Source: an uncultured Alphaproteobacteria bacterium | GTDB taxonomy: Bacteria > Pseudomonadota > Alphaproteobacteria > RF32 > CAG-239 | NCBI GenBank assembly: GCA_944390315.1 | Contig: CALXPO010000001.1 | Span: 1 to 35,510 of the forward strand | DNA length: 35,510 nt | Direction of reading: 5' to 3' | Part shown: in pieces, positions 6,734-15,967 of the stretch | How the letters are laid out: each line of letters starts with the position of its first letter | Position numbering within the stretch: position 1 is the first letter of the stretch | Made by a program: the position numbers and the translations under genes | Notes under the pieces: generated by a model | Database searches by the model: none | Told to the model about the DNA's origin: nothing | Seen by the model: only the letters and a program-made list of their open reading frames with translations

Positions 6734-7804
6734 ATGAAAATTTTGGTCGGAATGAGCGGCGGCGTGGATTCTTCCGCAACAGCCTATTTATTGAAGCAAG
6801 CCGGACACGAGGTCATCGGCGCTACGATGTCCATCTGGGATAAAAATACAAATTTCCGCAGCAACGCATCGGCCGATTCGTGTTTCAGCCCGCATATTGA
6901 AAAAGATATCGAAGCCGCTCGAAAAGTTTGCCAGGAACTTGATATTCCCTATTACGTTTTTGACTGTGCCGAAGATTACAGACAAATTGTTCTTTCCAAT
7001 TTCAAAAAAGAATATTTAAGCGGAAGAACGCCCAACCCTTGCGTTTTGTGCAATTCGACCATCAAATTTGATGCCCTGCCCGCAGCTGCACACAAAGCCG
7101 GAATAGATTTTGATAAATTCGCCACCGGCCATTATGCGCGTTTAAGTTTTAACGAACAAAACGGACGTTTTCAGATTAGTCGAGGTTTAGACCCCAAAAA
7201 AGATCAATCATACTTTTTATATCGCCTGAGCCAGGAACAGTTATCCCGAATTTTACTTCCCCTCGGAAATTATCAAAAATCGCAAGTCAGAGACTTTGCC
7301 CACAAGGCAGGTTTGGAAGTCAGCGACAAACCCGACAGTCAAGATTTTTACAACGGTAATGTAAATGATATTTTACAGCAAGAACCCAAACCCGGAAATT
7401 TTGTGGATAAAAACGGCAAAATACTCGGGCAACATCAAGGAATCTGGAATTACACCATCGGACAACGTCGCGGCATGGGAATTGCCGCCGAAAGACCACT
7501 TTATGTCATCGGGATTAACCCCGAAAAAAATGAGGTGGTTTTAGGCTTTGACGAAGAAACTCAACAAGACACACTCACCTGCAACAATTTAGTCTGGTCA
7601 GCCATAGAAGGTATTGATAAAAAAAGAGAGGTAACGGTTAAAATCCGCTCCTCTCAAACTCCCGTTGCCGCCTCGATAGAACTTATCGACAACGACAAAA
7701 TTAAAGTGGAATTTTCAACGCCGCAAAAAGCGGTTGCCCCCGGACAATCTGCCGTCTTTTATGACCAAGACACCATTTTGGGCGGCGGTATCATTTGCCG
7801 GTAA
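6734..7804 (+). CDS. mnmA: tRNA-specific 2-thiouridylase MnmA
   Basis: MnmA adenylates and thiolates U34 of Lys, Glu and Gln tRNAs. The 356-aa protein has the PP-loop SGGVDSS at 8-14, NPCVLCN with C103 and C106, FATGHYA, KDQSYFL and the GIWNYTIGQRRG block near 236-247, all typical. The site that normally carries the second catalytic/cluster cysteine (DSxxICF) reads SQDFY at 202-206, so that Cys is absent. It is otherwise full length. AAAGGA precedes the ATG. Its last 14 bases overlap, tail to tail, the end of dsbD on the other strand. It is divergent from queH. Confidence 0.93.
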   Translation: MKILVGMSGGVDSSATAYLLKQAGHEVIGATMSIWDKNTNFRSNASADSCFSPHIEKDIEAARKVCQELDIPYYVFDCAEDYRQIVLSNFKKEYLSGRTPNPCVLCNSTIKFDALPAAAHKAGIDFDKFATGHYARLSFNEQNGRFQISRGLDPKKDQSYFLYRLSQEQLSRILLPLGNYQKSQVRDFAHKAGLEVSDKPDSQDFYNGNVNDILQQEPKPGNFVDKNGKILGQHQGIWNYTIGQRRGMGIAAERPLYVIGINPEKNEVVLGFDEETQQDTLTCNNLVWSAIEGIDKKREVTVKIRSSQTPVAASIELIDNDKIKVEFSTPQKAVAPGQSAVFYDQDTILGGGIICR

Positions 7805-9323
7805 AAACTTTTTTGAAATCATCAAGGCTCGGCATTTGCGGCAACAGTTTGTAACTTCCTTCTGCATCATAATAAACATAAAGCGGAATACTGCTGCGAC
7901 CGTATTTTGCCAAAGCCTCGGCAATTTCACCGCTGTGATTGGTCCAGTCAGCTTTAATAAGACGAACTTTATTTCTATTGGCAAGTTTTGCAAATTCTTT
8001 GGTTGAAAAGACCGATTTTTCATTAACCAAACAGGTTATGCACCATTTGGCAGTAAAATTAATCAAAACCTTATCACCGTTACGAAGAGCATTTTCTACA
8101 CGTTCGGGACGATAAGAAATCCAAATTTCCTCCGGTTTATTGACATCTCCGACCAAAACCCACACCAACCAAGCGCAGGTTGCCAGCATCGGCAGAGCAA
8201 AAATTTTCTTTAAGACATTCATCCATTTGCCGGGCTTAGGCATAATTTTTTGCAAAAACTGCGGATAAATTCCTGCCACAAAAAACGGCAGAGCATATCC
8301 TACCCCCAAAGCCAAAAAGACCGGATAATAAAAATAAGGTGAACGTTCGCTGGTCAAAGCCCAACCGACGGCTGCTCCCATAAACGGCGCCGTACACGGG
8401 CTGGCAATCAATACCGCCAACAATCCGGTCATAAACGAACCGGCGGGCATATATTTTAAGCTCCAGTTAAATTTGATAACATCTAAAAACATCAAAGCCA
8501 ATATCAAGAAGAGGACAGCCATTGATGCGACGAAATAAGGCGATTGCAATTGAAAACCCCAACCGACGGCGGCACCGTTTTGTTTCAGCCATGCCAAAAT
8601 TGCGGCCATAAAAACAAAACAAACAATAACACCGAAAGCATATTCAAAGGCTTCCCGTATATTTTTACTTTTATCTTTTTGCTTAACTACCGACATAATT
8701 TTTATGAACAAAATCGGAAAGACACAAGGCATAAAATTGAGTACTAAACCACCTAAAAAGGCAAAGAGCAAAATATTGAACCAAGGTTCATCGCTCGTTT
8801 GCGGTAAAGGATTTTCGGATTGAACTGCAGAAATCTGCATATCTGTCAAACCTTGTATTTTATTTTCGGGAGTCAATAAAGATTTGGCAAAAACCTCCGG
8901 ATTTAATTCAAACCACAAGGTTTCGGGAACACACTCCCCCTTACAAGCCATCCACGATACCTTAAGTTTAGGCATATTCCCCATGGCTTTACTCAAAATT
9001 GCTTCATAATAAGCAGGCTCACGATAAACATTGATGCCGAAACCTTCATAAATAACATCTTTTCCGTCGCTCCAAATTTCGGAAAGAAGTTGATGATTAA
9101 ACAAGGTCCATTCAACTTCAGTGGGCTGCCCGACTTCTCCCGGTGTGTGGGAATAAATTTGCCATCCTGTTTTCGGGGACAATTTGATATTAACCTTAAT
9201 GGTGTCGGCGCCTTCAACTGCCGATACTTCAACCGTATTATGAGGCGTTTGTTTAAGTACAGCCGCTTTAACATCAGCGGCTGCACCCAGTAACAAAATT
9301 GCCAACAGAATTTTTTTGAGCAT
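7791..9323 (-). CDS. DsbD-family thiol:disulfide interchange protein
   Basis: This protein carries electrons from cytoplasmic thioredoxin to the periplasm. The 510-aa protein is complete. It has a signal peptide (1-20) and a periplasmic N-terminal domain with the pair C127/C131 (CKGEC). The membrane domain follows, with about eight helices and its cysteines C200 (NFMPC) and C310 (SPCTAP). The C-terminal thioredoxin domain has WCITC at 427-431. All three Cys pairs needed for the relay are present. The N-terminal pair spacing (CxxxC) is closer to ScsB/DsbD-like proteins than to E. coli DsbD. The start codon abuts the stop of the phosphatidyltransferase gene with no gap, so translation is coupled. 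Confidence 0.9.
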   Translation of the reverse strand: MLKKILLAILLLGAAADVKAAVLKQTPHNTVEVSAVEGADTIKVNIKLSPKTGWQIYSHTPGEVGQPTEVEWTLFNHQLLSEIWSDGKDVIYEGFGINVYREPAYYEAILSKAMGNMPKLKVSWMACKGECVPETLWFELNPEVFAKSLLTPENKIQGLTDMQISAVQSENPLPQTSDEPWFNILLFAFLGGLVLNFMPCVFPILFIKIMSVVKQKDKSKNIREAFEYAFGVIVCFVFMAAILAWLKQNGAAVGWGFQLQSPYFVASMAVLFLILALMFLDVIKFNWSLKYMPAGSFMTGLLAVLIASPCTAPFMGAAVGWALTSERSPYFYYPVFLALGVGYALPFFVAGIYPQFLQKIMPKPGKWMNVLKKIFALPMLATCAWLVWVLVGDVNKPEEIWISYRPERVENALRNGDKVLINFTAKWCITCLVNEKSVFSTKEFAKLANRNKVRLIKADWTNHSGEIAEALAKYGRSSIPLYVYYDAEGSYKLLPQMPSLDDFKKVFTGK

Positions 9324-10040
9324 TTATTTATCTTTACGAAATTCGACAATCACAAACTGATAATATGCGGCAACGATTAAAGAAAATGCTTTGATTAAAG
9401 AAAGAATACCAAGAGCCACACCAAGTACAGAGAACCAAGACGGGAACAAACAAAGTAAAATCAAAGCCAACAAAGTCTCCGAACCCTGAGCAATACCTCC
9501 GAGATAAAAAGGAGAATGATCAAGGTTAAGTTGCTGTTCCGAATGATTTTTATAAGCTATGACCGAATAAGCCAACATGGCACAACCGGCTGATGCAAAA
9601 CCAAATAACATACAAGCGGCGGATAAAGCATTTTGGACGGGATCGGCCAAAGCAAAAGCAAAGATAACACCGCCGTAAAAGACGTAATCTAAAGTTGCAT
9701 CCAAAAAGACACCGAAATCGGTAACTTTTGTCGAGCGGGCAATAGCTCCGTCCAAACCGTCGCAAATACGGTTAAGCAAAATAGCAATCAAGGCCCAACC
9801 ATACATTTCCATAGCAATAAAATTAATGGCAAACACGCCGATAACAAAGCCGCTCCAACTGACGACATTTGCCGAAATTCCTATTTTACCAAGATACGTT
9901 CCGGCAACATTGAGTTTATTGTAACCTTCGGCATAAACTTTGCGGCACAAATTATAGAAGGCAATGCAAGTTTTTTTAAATTCAATCCGTTGCCAAATTT
10001 TTTTTACTTTAGTCTTGAGATTTTCAAAATATTCTTTCAT
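9324..10040 (-). CDS. CDP-alcohol phosphatidyltransferase
   Basis: Enzymes of this family transfer a phosphatidyl group from CDP-diacylglycerol to an alcohol in the inner membrane. The 238-aa protein has the full signature DxxDGxxAR-x7-G-xxx-D-xxx-D: D94, D97, G98, A101, R102, G110, D114 and D118. About six membrane helices surround it, after a charged N-terminal helix. The acceptor alcohol (glycerol phosphate, serine or inositol) cannot be told from sequence. AAAGG precedes the ATG. It is the first gene of a two-gene unit with dsbD and is divergent from the apbE-rnf operon. Confidence 0.88.
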   Translation of the reverse strand: MKEYFENLKTKVKKIWQRIEFKKTCIAFYNLCRKVYAEGYNKLNVAGTYLGKIGISANVVSWSGFVIGVFAINFIAMEMYGWALIAILLNRICDGLDGAIARSTKVTDFGVFLDATLDYVFYGGVIFAFALADPVQNALSAACMLFGFASAGCAMLAYSVIAYKNHSEQQLNLDHSPFYLGGIAQGSETLLALILLCLFPSWFSVLGVALGILSLIKAFSLIVAAYYQFVIVEFRKDK

Positions 10041-10125
10041 AATAAGCTGCCTTTCTTAAAAAAACATATTATATATAAGATAACAAACAAAAGTGAAATT
10101 TTTACTAATTTCGGACAGAAGAGAT

Positions 10126-11145
10126 ATGCGTATACTTAAATACTTTTTTATTTTTTTCATCGCCAGTGCCCTGATTGTATATTTATGGCAGAAAAGAACG
10201 CCTTATCAGATAATTACCGGACAAACGATGGGAACTTATTACAGCATCAAAATCAGAACCGAACAAGAAAATAAAAAGTTATATAAAAAGATTCAGAACG
10301 AATTATCCGAAATTAATCTGGAAATGTCCGTATTTGACCTTAACTCAGAAATTTCGAGCATTAACGGAGAGCCGGAAGACACATGGATTCCGCTGTCTGA
10401 GCCTATGCAAAACGTCTTGAAAACAGCTCATAAAATTTATAAACAGAGTAACGGGGCCTTTGATCCGACTGTCGGTAAGTTGATTGATTTATGGGGTTTT
10501 GGAACTTCAAGACAAAAGAAAATTCCGACCGATGAAGAGATTAAAAATTTACTGGAAATTTCGGGATTTGATAAAATAACTTTTAACAATGATTATAGTG
10601 AATTAAAAAAATCAAACAGCGAGGTTATGATTAATTTATCCGCCATCGCCAAAGGTTATGGCGTAGATAGAATTGCCGAATTATTGAAAGAAAACGGATA
10701 CAACGATTTTGTCATCGAAATCGGTGGCGAAGTTCGCACTTCGGGGCAAAAATCAGAAGATGTCGATGGATGGAATATAGGTATCATTAAACCTGCCAAC
10801 AATTACACCGAAAATGCATATATTGTCACTCTTAAAGATTTATCAGTTGCTACCTCGGGAGATTATCGCAACTTCTTCTATATTGATAACGAGAAGTTCT
10901 CACATACCATCTCACCGCAAACCGGTTATCCGGTCAAAAGTAATTTGATGTCCGTTACTGTTTTTGATAAAAGTTGTATGACGGCAGACGGCTTGGCTAC
11001 CGCAATGATGGTTATGGGCGAAACAAAAGCCCTGAATTTTGCCAATCGCAACAATATTGCCGCTATCTTTTTCATTCGAGACGAAGACGGAAATCCGGTC
11101 TCCGTTCTGTCTAAAAAAGCCAAGTCTCTTCTGGAGCAAAAATAA
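10126..11145 (+). CDS. apbE: FAD:protein FMN transferase (ApbE), Rnf maturation
   Basis: ApbE cleaves FAD and attaches FMN through a phosphoester to Thr in target proteins; in this operon the targets should be RnfG and RnfD. The 339-aa protein has an N-terminal membrane anchor (about 5-21) without a lipobox Cys. It then shows TGQTMGTYY (31-39), LSAIAKGYGVD (171-181), IGGEVRTSG (199-207), ATSGDYRN (242-249), HTISPQTGYP (260-269) and the metal-site ADGLATAMMVMG (287-298). I choose the ATG at 10126 over the GTG at 10093 because it starts right at the anchor. The gene runs directly into rseC with no gap. Confidence 0.92.
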   Translation: MRILKYFFIFFIASALIVYLWQKRTPYQIITGQTMGTYYSIKIRTEQENKKLYKKIQNELSEINLEMSVFDLNSEISSINGEPEDTWIPLSEPMQNVLKTAHKIYKQSNGAFDPTVGKLIDLWGFGTSRQKKIPTDEEIKNLLEISGFDKITFNNDYSELKKSNSEVMINLSAIAKGYGVDRIAELLKENGYNDFVIEIGGEVRTSGQKSEDVDGWNIGIIKPANNYTENAYIVTLKDLSVATSGDYRNFFYIDNEKFSHTISPQTGYPVKSNLMSVTVFDKSCMTADGLATAMMVMGETKALNFANRNNIAAIFFIRDEDGNPVSVLSKKAKSLLEQK

Positions 11146-11559
11146 ATGGAAACTTCTTGTCGAAAAGCAACCGTCAGTAACATCAAAAAAAATACGATAA
11201 CGGTAACATTTATACGCCCCGAAGCCTGTTCCGGATGCGCCGCTCAATTAATATGTAACCAAATTAACGGTACTCAAAACAGCCTTGAGTTTGAGATTAA
11301 GGATACAACCAAATATCACATTGGACAACAGGTAAATCTGGAACTTGAAAAAAGCAGTGTTATTTTCAGCATGATGGCAGCCTTTGGAATACCCTTAATT
11401 ATAATATTAACGGTGCTGTTTGGCATTTTAGCCTCGGGCGGTTCCGAAAACTTAGCATCAATGGCAGTTCTTGCCTCTTTAATCTTCTACTATCTGTTGC
11501 TTTACGTTTTTCGCCGCCGTATCCGAAAAAAAATCAAAATAAAATTAACAACATCCTAA
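11146..11559 (+). CDS. rseC: RseC/MucC-family membrane protein of the rnf operon
   Basis: RseC-family proteins sit next to rnf/rsx operons and are thought to help Rnf/Rsx function (for example SoxR reduction in E. coli). The 137-aa protein has an N-terminal soluble domain with cysteines C28, C31 and C37 (CSGC then LIC), the family's cluster-like motif. Two hydrophobic helices follow at about 70-95 and 100-118, then a strongly basic C-terminus. The ATG follows the apbE stop directly. A 70-nt gap then leads to rnfB. Orthology is clear at family level; its precise role here is inferred. Confidence 0.85.
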   Translation: METSCRKATVSNIKKNTITVTFIRPEACSGCAAQLICNQINGTQNSLEFEIKDTTKYHIGQQVNLELEKSSVIFSMMAAFGIPLIIILTVLFGILASGGSENLASMAVLASLIFYYLLLYVFRRRIRKKIKIKLTTS

Positions 11560-11629
11560 AAAAATATTTTGTAACAAGATAAATTGTGCTATCAATGTGA
11601 CATATTTCAATTTAAGACGAGATTAGTTT

Positions 11630-12475
11630 ATGAGTGAACTTATAATAGCAAATATCATTATATTGGCTTCAGTTGCCGTAATTGCAGCCATAATTCTTTA
11701 TTTTGCCGCACAAAAATTCAAAATTCAAAACAATCCGCTTGCCGAAGAAATTGCGCAAATGCTCCCGCAAGCCAATTGCGGAGCTTGCGGCAGAGCCGGA
11801 TGTCAGGATTTTGCCAATGCCTGCGCCACGGCAGATGCAGAGCAATTTGCCCATTTATACTGTCCGGTCGGCGGCAGCAAAACCATGAATCAAATTGCCA
11901 AAAAACTTGGCTATTCATCACCGGAACACGAACCGACCGTTGCTGTTTTGCATTGCAACGGAACTTGCCAAAACGCTCCCGACAAGGTTGAGTATATCGG
12001 ATTAAAAAGTTGTCGTTTGGCTCATCGCGCATTCGTCGGCAAAACAGGCTGCCCCAATGGTTGTCTTCGCTTGGGTGACTGTGTCCGCAACTGTCCCTTC
12101 GGCGCAATCGAAATGGATAAAGAAACCGGATTGCCCAAAGTTAATCCGGACAAATGTACATCTTGCGGTGCCTGCGTCCGCATTTGTCCGCGCGGTTTGT
12201 ACGAAATTCGTCCCCGCGGCAAAGACGGCATAATGATTTATGTTGCCTGCAGCAACAAACAAAAAGGCGCCATCGCCCGCAAAAATTGTTTAGCGGCATG
12301 TATCGGCTGTAAGAAATGCGCCATAATCTGTCCCGAAATTAAGGTTGAAGAAAATTTATCCCGTATTCCGACAACCGTCGATGCTAAGACTTATGGCGAA
12401 GAATTGGCAGCCAACTGCCCAACCGGAGCCATTATCTATACCGGTAAAAAAGGAAAGAAAGATGAACAAAACTAA
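11630..12475 (+). CDS. rnfB: Rnf complex subunit B, multi-cluster ferredoxin
   Basis: RnfB accepts electrons from ferredoxin and passes them into the membrane part of Rnf. The 281-aa protein has an N-terminal membrane helix (about 5-27). Next is the Rnf-type Fe-S domain with C50, C53, C58 and C78 (NCGACG...GC). Several [4Fe-4S] ferredoxin motifs follow: one around 141-155, CTSCGACVRICP at 176-187, CIGCKKCAIICP at 224-235, and a final NCPTG at 262-266. This is long compared with the ~190-aa E. coli protein and resembles the extended RnfB of anaerobes. It overlaps rnfC by 14 nt. Confidence 0.94.
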   Translation: MSELIIANIIILASVAVIAAIILYFAAQKFKIQNNPLAEEIAQMLPQANCGACGRAGCQDFANACATADAEQFAHLYCPVGGSKTMNQIAKKLGYSSPEHEPTVAVLHCNGTCQNAPDKVEYIGLKSCRLAHRAFVGKTGCPNGCLRLGDCVRNCPFGAIEMDKETGLPKVNPDKCTSCGACVRICPRGLYEIRPRGKDGIMIYVACSNKQKGAIARKNCLAACIGCKKCAIICPEIKVEENLSRIPTTVDAKTYGEELAANCPTGAIIYTGKKGKKDEQN

Positions 12476-13781
12476 GACTTTTCATGTCGGCGGCATTCAC
12501 CCCGACAAATTTAAGATAACGACCGATATGCCCATATGCGAGGCCGGAATTCCCGAAACCGTCTGCATACCGGTTAAACAACATATCGGAGCTCCTGCCA
12601 AAATTTTGGTACAAAAAGGAGATAGGGTCAAAGTCGGCACCTTGATTGCCGATGCCGACGGAATTATGTCTGCCGATGTCCATTCCTCCGTTTCCGGTGA
12701 AGTCATAAAAATCGAAGATACAACCGATGCCATCGGTTACCTCGAAAAAATGATTACGATAAAAGTCGAAGGAGATGAATGGGAAGAAAGTATTGACCGT
12801 TCACCCGATATTGTCAAAGAAATCAGTGCCTCTTCACAAGAGATTATAAAAATCATACGTGAAGCCGGTATAGTCGGCATGGGCGGAGCCGGCTTCCCGA
12901 CCCCGATAAAACTCGATATTCCGCAAGGCAAGAAGGTAGATTGCATTATCCTCAACGGCATCGAATGTGAACCCTATTTAACTGCCGATGACAGGCTCAT
13001 GACCGAAAAAGCCGAACAAATAATTATCGGGGCAAAAATTCTCAATAAAGCTCTCGGAATACAAAAAGCAATCATTGCCATTGACGAAAACAAACCGCGA
13101 GCCATAGAAATTATGCAAAAATTAACCCGCAGTTATGTGGGCGTTAATGTTGCCATCTGCCGTACCAAATATCCTCAGGGATCCGAAAAACAATTGATTG
13201 CCGCCGTTACCGGACGTGAAGTTCCTCCTGGATGCTTGCCGATTGACGTCAACTGCGTGGTTCAAAATGTCGGAACAGTCTATGCTGTCTATGAAGCCGT
13301 CCAAAAACATAAACCGCTTTTCGAAAGAGTGGTAACCGTCAGCGGAAATGACATTCGCCATCCGGGAAATTATATGGTACGTATCGGCACCCCCGCAACC
13401 TATTTAATAGACAAAGCCGAACCCATTGAACCCGCAGGAAAAGTTATCTTCGGCGGTCCGATGATGGGTGTGGCGGTAACCAATTTATCGGCTCCGATAA
13501 CCAAGACAACTTCGGGAGTTTTGCTCCTGAAAAAAGAATCTGTTTTCAATCCGGAACAAACGGCCTGTATCCGTTGCGGACGCTGTGCCGATATCTGCCC
13601 TCAAGGATTGGAACCTTTTGCCATTTCCGGTTATGTTCGCCGCGGCGAATATCAAGAGGCTAAAAAAATTCATGTTCTCGACTGTACGGAATGTGGTTCT
13701 TGTTCTTACATCTGCCCCGCCCGTATTCCCCTGACTGATTTTTGCAAATTGGCAAAATACGAGATTCGTAAGAAAAAATAG
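12462..13781 (+). CDS. rnfC: Rnf complex subunit C (NADH-binding)
   Basis: RnfC is the peripheral subunit that exchanges electrons with NAD(H). The 439-aa protein shows an N-terminal sandwich-hybrid region and the FMN/NADH-binding segment GIVGMGGAGFPTPIK (136-150). NGIECEPYLT (165-174) follows, and two C-terminal [4Fe-4S] motifs: C369/C372/C375/C379 and C408/C411/C414/C418. The start is the ATG at 12462, preceded by AAAGGAAAG inside the end of rnfB. The frame is open further upstream, but that part only mirrors rnfB. Confidence 0.95.
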   Translation: MNKTKTFHVGGIHPDKFKITTDMPICEAGIPETVCIPVKQHIGAPAKILVQKGDRVKVGTLIADADGIMSADVHSSVSGEVIKIEDTTDAIGYLEKMITIKVEGDEWEESIDRSPDIVKEISASSQEIIKIIREAGIVGMGGAGFPTPIKLDIPQGKKVDCIILNGIECEPYLTADDRLMTEKAEQIIIGAKILNKALGIQKAIIAIDENKPRAIEIMQKLTRSYVGVNVAICRTKYPQGSEKQLIAAVTGREVPPGCLPIDVNCVVQNVGTVYAVYEAVQKHKPLFERVVTVSGNDIRHPGNYMVRIGTPATYLIDKAEPIEPAGKVIFGGPMMGVAVTNLSAPITKTTSGVLLLKKESVFNPEQTACIRCGRCADICPQGLEPFAISGYVRRGEYQEAKKIHVLDCTECGSCSYICPARIPLTDFCKLAKYEIRKKK

Positions 13782-13791
13782 GATAAAAATA

Positions 13792-14781
13792 ATGCTTAAA
13801 ATTTCTACTGCACCACATATTTATTCTCCGACCGACACACATGCCATCATGCGTGATGTTATTATTGCACTTATGCCGGCCGGAATTGTCGCCGTCGGTC
13901 TGTTCGGAATCGCCGCCTTGACCACATTGATAACCTCAATTGCCGGTTGCGTCGTTTTTGAATATATCTGCTGTCGCTGGTGGCTCAAAACCGATAATAC
14001 GACCAACGATTTATCAGCTGTAGTTACCGGTATTTTACTGGCCTATAACTTACCTTGCAATATGCCGATATGGATGATACTTATCGGCTGTTTTGTAGCC
14101 ATCGTCATTACCAAAATGGCTTTTGGCGGTATCGGCAAAAACTTGTTTAACCCGGCTCTTGTCGGACGCGTCTTTTTGTTTATTTCTTTTCCGATGCAAA
14201 TGACCACTTGGTGGGCGCCGAGATTACTTGATTTTTTCAATACCGACGTCACCACTTCGGCAACCACGTTAAGTATCATAAAACATGTTGACGCCACCAG
14301 TTCGGCAACGCAACTGGCCAAATTAAACAATCTGCCCGATTATTGGCAAATGTTTATCGGTTATACCGGCGGTTCTATGGGTGAAATCTCCACTCTGGCT
14401 TTAATCATCGGCGGTCTCTATTTGATATACAAACGCGTTATTTCTTGGCATATTCCGGTCTTTTATATCGGGACGTTTGCCTTGCTTGCAACCCTATACT
14501 GGTTGTATACGAAGTCTCCGGCTTCAGATCCGATGACACACTTACTTTCCGGCGGTCTGTTCTTGGGAGCCATCTTTATGGCAACCGACTATACGACTTC
14601 GCCGATGAGTAAAAAAGGTAAGATTATATTTGCCATCGGTTGCGGTGTGCTGACCTTTGTTATACGTCGTTACAGTTGTTACCCCGAAGGCGTATCTTTT
14701 GCCATTTTGATTATGAATGCGTTTGTACCGCTAATTGACAGATACGCGCATCAACGTATTTTCGGAACGGGGAGAAAATAA
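13792..14781 (+). CDS. rnfD: Rnf complex subunit D (flavinylated membrane protein)
   Basis: RnfD is a polytopic inner-membrane subunit carrying covalent FMN and lies on the ion path. The 329-aa protein has about 9-10 membrane helices, the conserved KNLFNPALVGRVFL (116-129) and LSGGLFLGAIFMATDYTTSP in the last third. The expected FMN site, usually SGAT in a D-x-x-S-G-A-T context, reads DATSSAT at 167-173, with Thr173 as the likely acceptor; Gly is replaced by Ser. A gap of 10 nt follows rnfC, and rnfG starts directly after the stop. Confidence 0.93.
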   Translation: MLKISTAPHIYSPTDTHAIMRDVIIALMPAGIVAVGLFGIAALTTLITSIAGCVVFEYICCRWWLKTDNTTNDLSAVVTGILLAYNLPCNMPIWMILIGCFVAIVITKMAFGGIGKNLFNPALVGRVFLFISFPMQMTTWWAPRLLDFFNTDVTTSATTLSIIKHVDATSSATQLAKLNNLPDYWQMFIGYTGGSMGEISTLALIIGGLYLIYKRVISWHIPVFYIGTFALLATLYWLYTKSPASDPMTHLLSGGLFLGAIFMATDYTTSPMSKKGKIIFAIGCGVLTFVIRRYSCYPEGVSFAILIMNAFVPLIDRYAHQRIFGTGRK

Positions 14782-15378
14782 ATGAAACCGATAAAATCTA
14801 CTTTATTTAATATGACGGCTGCCCTTCTGTGCGTTGCAGTCATATCCGCACTGTCTCTCGGTTATGTTTATCAAATCACCAAAGAACCGATAGCTCGCGC
14901 CAAAGATAAAAAAACACTCGATGCCATCAGTGAGGTTGTCGGCGATTTTGATAATAATCCTTTTGCCGAAAAAACAGAAATTACCGCACCCAACGGAAAA
15001 TACAAATTGGAACTGTATCCGGCAAGACAAAACGGAATTATTACCTCCGTCGCCATAAAAACTTTTTCCGACAACGGTTTTGGCGGAAGAGTCGAACTGA
15101 TTATCGGTATGTTAATGGACGGAACCGTTACCGGTTACAAAGTTATAGAACAAAAAGAAACCCCGGGTCTCGGCACCAAAATTACCGAAAAGAAATTTTC
15201 TGGTCAATTCATCGGTCTTAATGCCTATAGGGATAAAATCAGATTAAAAAGCGACGGGGGCAAAATTGATGCCGTAACCGGCGCAACCATCAGTTCCAAA
15301 GCGGTTATTGAAGCCGTCAAAAAGGCTGTTGTAACTTACAAAAAATTCAATGCAGGAGCAACCGGTAATGAAAAATAA
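14782..15378 (+). CDS. rnfG: Rnf complex subunit G (FMN-binding)
   Basis: RnfG is a periplasmic subunit with one membrane anchor and covalent FMN. The 198-aa protein has the anchor at about 11-31, an FMN-binding domain with ETPGLGTKI (126-134), and the flavinylation motif DAVTGATISS at 163-172, where Thr169 is the FMN acceptor. The motif is canonical, so ApbE at the head of the operon has a clear substrate. The end of the gene overlaps the start of rnfE by 11 nt. Confidence 0.94.
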   Translation: MKPIKSTLFNMTAALLCVAVISALSLGYVYQITKEPIARAKDKKTLDAISEVVGDFDNNPFAEKTEITAPNGKYKLELYPARQNGIITSVAIKTFSDNGFGGRVELIIGMLMDGTVTGYKVIEQKETPGLGTKITEKKFSGQFIGLNAYRDKIRLKSDGGKIDAVTGATISSKAVIEAVKKAVVTYKKFNAGATGNEK

Positions 15379-15967
15379 CAGTTTGAATAATTTTACACGA
15401 GGCATCATCAGAGAAAATCCTGTTTTTGTAATGATGCTCGGAATGTGTCCGACTTTGGGTGTAACCACTTCGCTTGAAAATGCCTTAGGAATGGGGCTGG
15501 CCACGGCTTTTACGCTGATTATATCCAATTGTGTTATTTCTTTGGTAAAAAACTTAATACCGGCAATGGTTCGCATTCCTTGTTACATTGTCTTGATTGC
15601 CTCAATCGTAACCGTCATAGACATGATGATGGCTGCCAATCTGCCCTTATTGCACGAGAAGCTCGGAATTTATATTCCGCTTATTGTTGTGAACTGCATT
15701 ATTTTGGGGCGTGCAGAAGCGTTTGCTTCTAAAAATAATGTCATTCAGTCTTTTTTAGACGCTTTGGGAATGGGAATTGGCTTCACGCTGGCTCTGGCTC
15801 TTCTCGGCTCAATCCGAGAAATCCTCGGAGCCGGAAGTTTACTCGGATATAGCTTCTTAGATGAAGAGTCTTATCCTATTTTGTTGTTCATAATGCCTCC
15901 GGGAGCGTTTTTGGCTCTGGCCGCACTGATTATGATGTTTAACCGCCTGAGAGGAGTAAATAGATGA
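15368..15967 (+). CDS. rnfE: Rnf complex subunit E (membrane)
   Basis: RnfE pairs with RnfA; the two are homologous integral proteins that share an Fe-S centre in the middle of the membrane. The 199-aa protein has about six helices, with typical NNFTRGIIRENPVFV at the N-terminus, LGMCPTLGVTTS (Cys) and VVNCIILGRAEAFAS (Cys) as the paired cluster half-sites. The ATG at 15368 has GCAGGAG upstream within rnfG, which I prefer to an in-frame start 18 nt earlier. It overlaps rnfA by 4 nt (ATGA). Confidence 0.94.
   Translation: MKNNSLNNFTRGIIRENPVFVMMLGMCPTLGVTTSLENALGMGLATAFTLIISNCVISLVKNLIPAMVRIPCYIVLIASIVTVIDMMMAANLPLLHEKLGIYIPLIVVNCIILGRAEAFASKNNVIQSFLDALGMGIGFTLALALLGSIREILGAGSLLGYSFLDEESYPILLFIMPPGAFLALAALIMMFNRLRGVNR

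Noticed and set aside
11584..11611. FNR-like (TTGTGCTATCAA) and CRP-like (TGTGA-N6-TCAAT) sites before rnfB
   Set aside because: Both are imperfect, overlap each other and lie inside an operon; AT-rich DNA gives such matches by chance.
12345..12461. N-terminal extension of rnfC
   Set aside because: These 39 codons are an out-of-frame reading of rnfB; the SD and family start both point to 12462.
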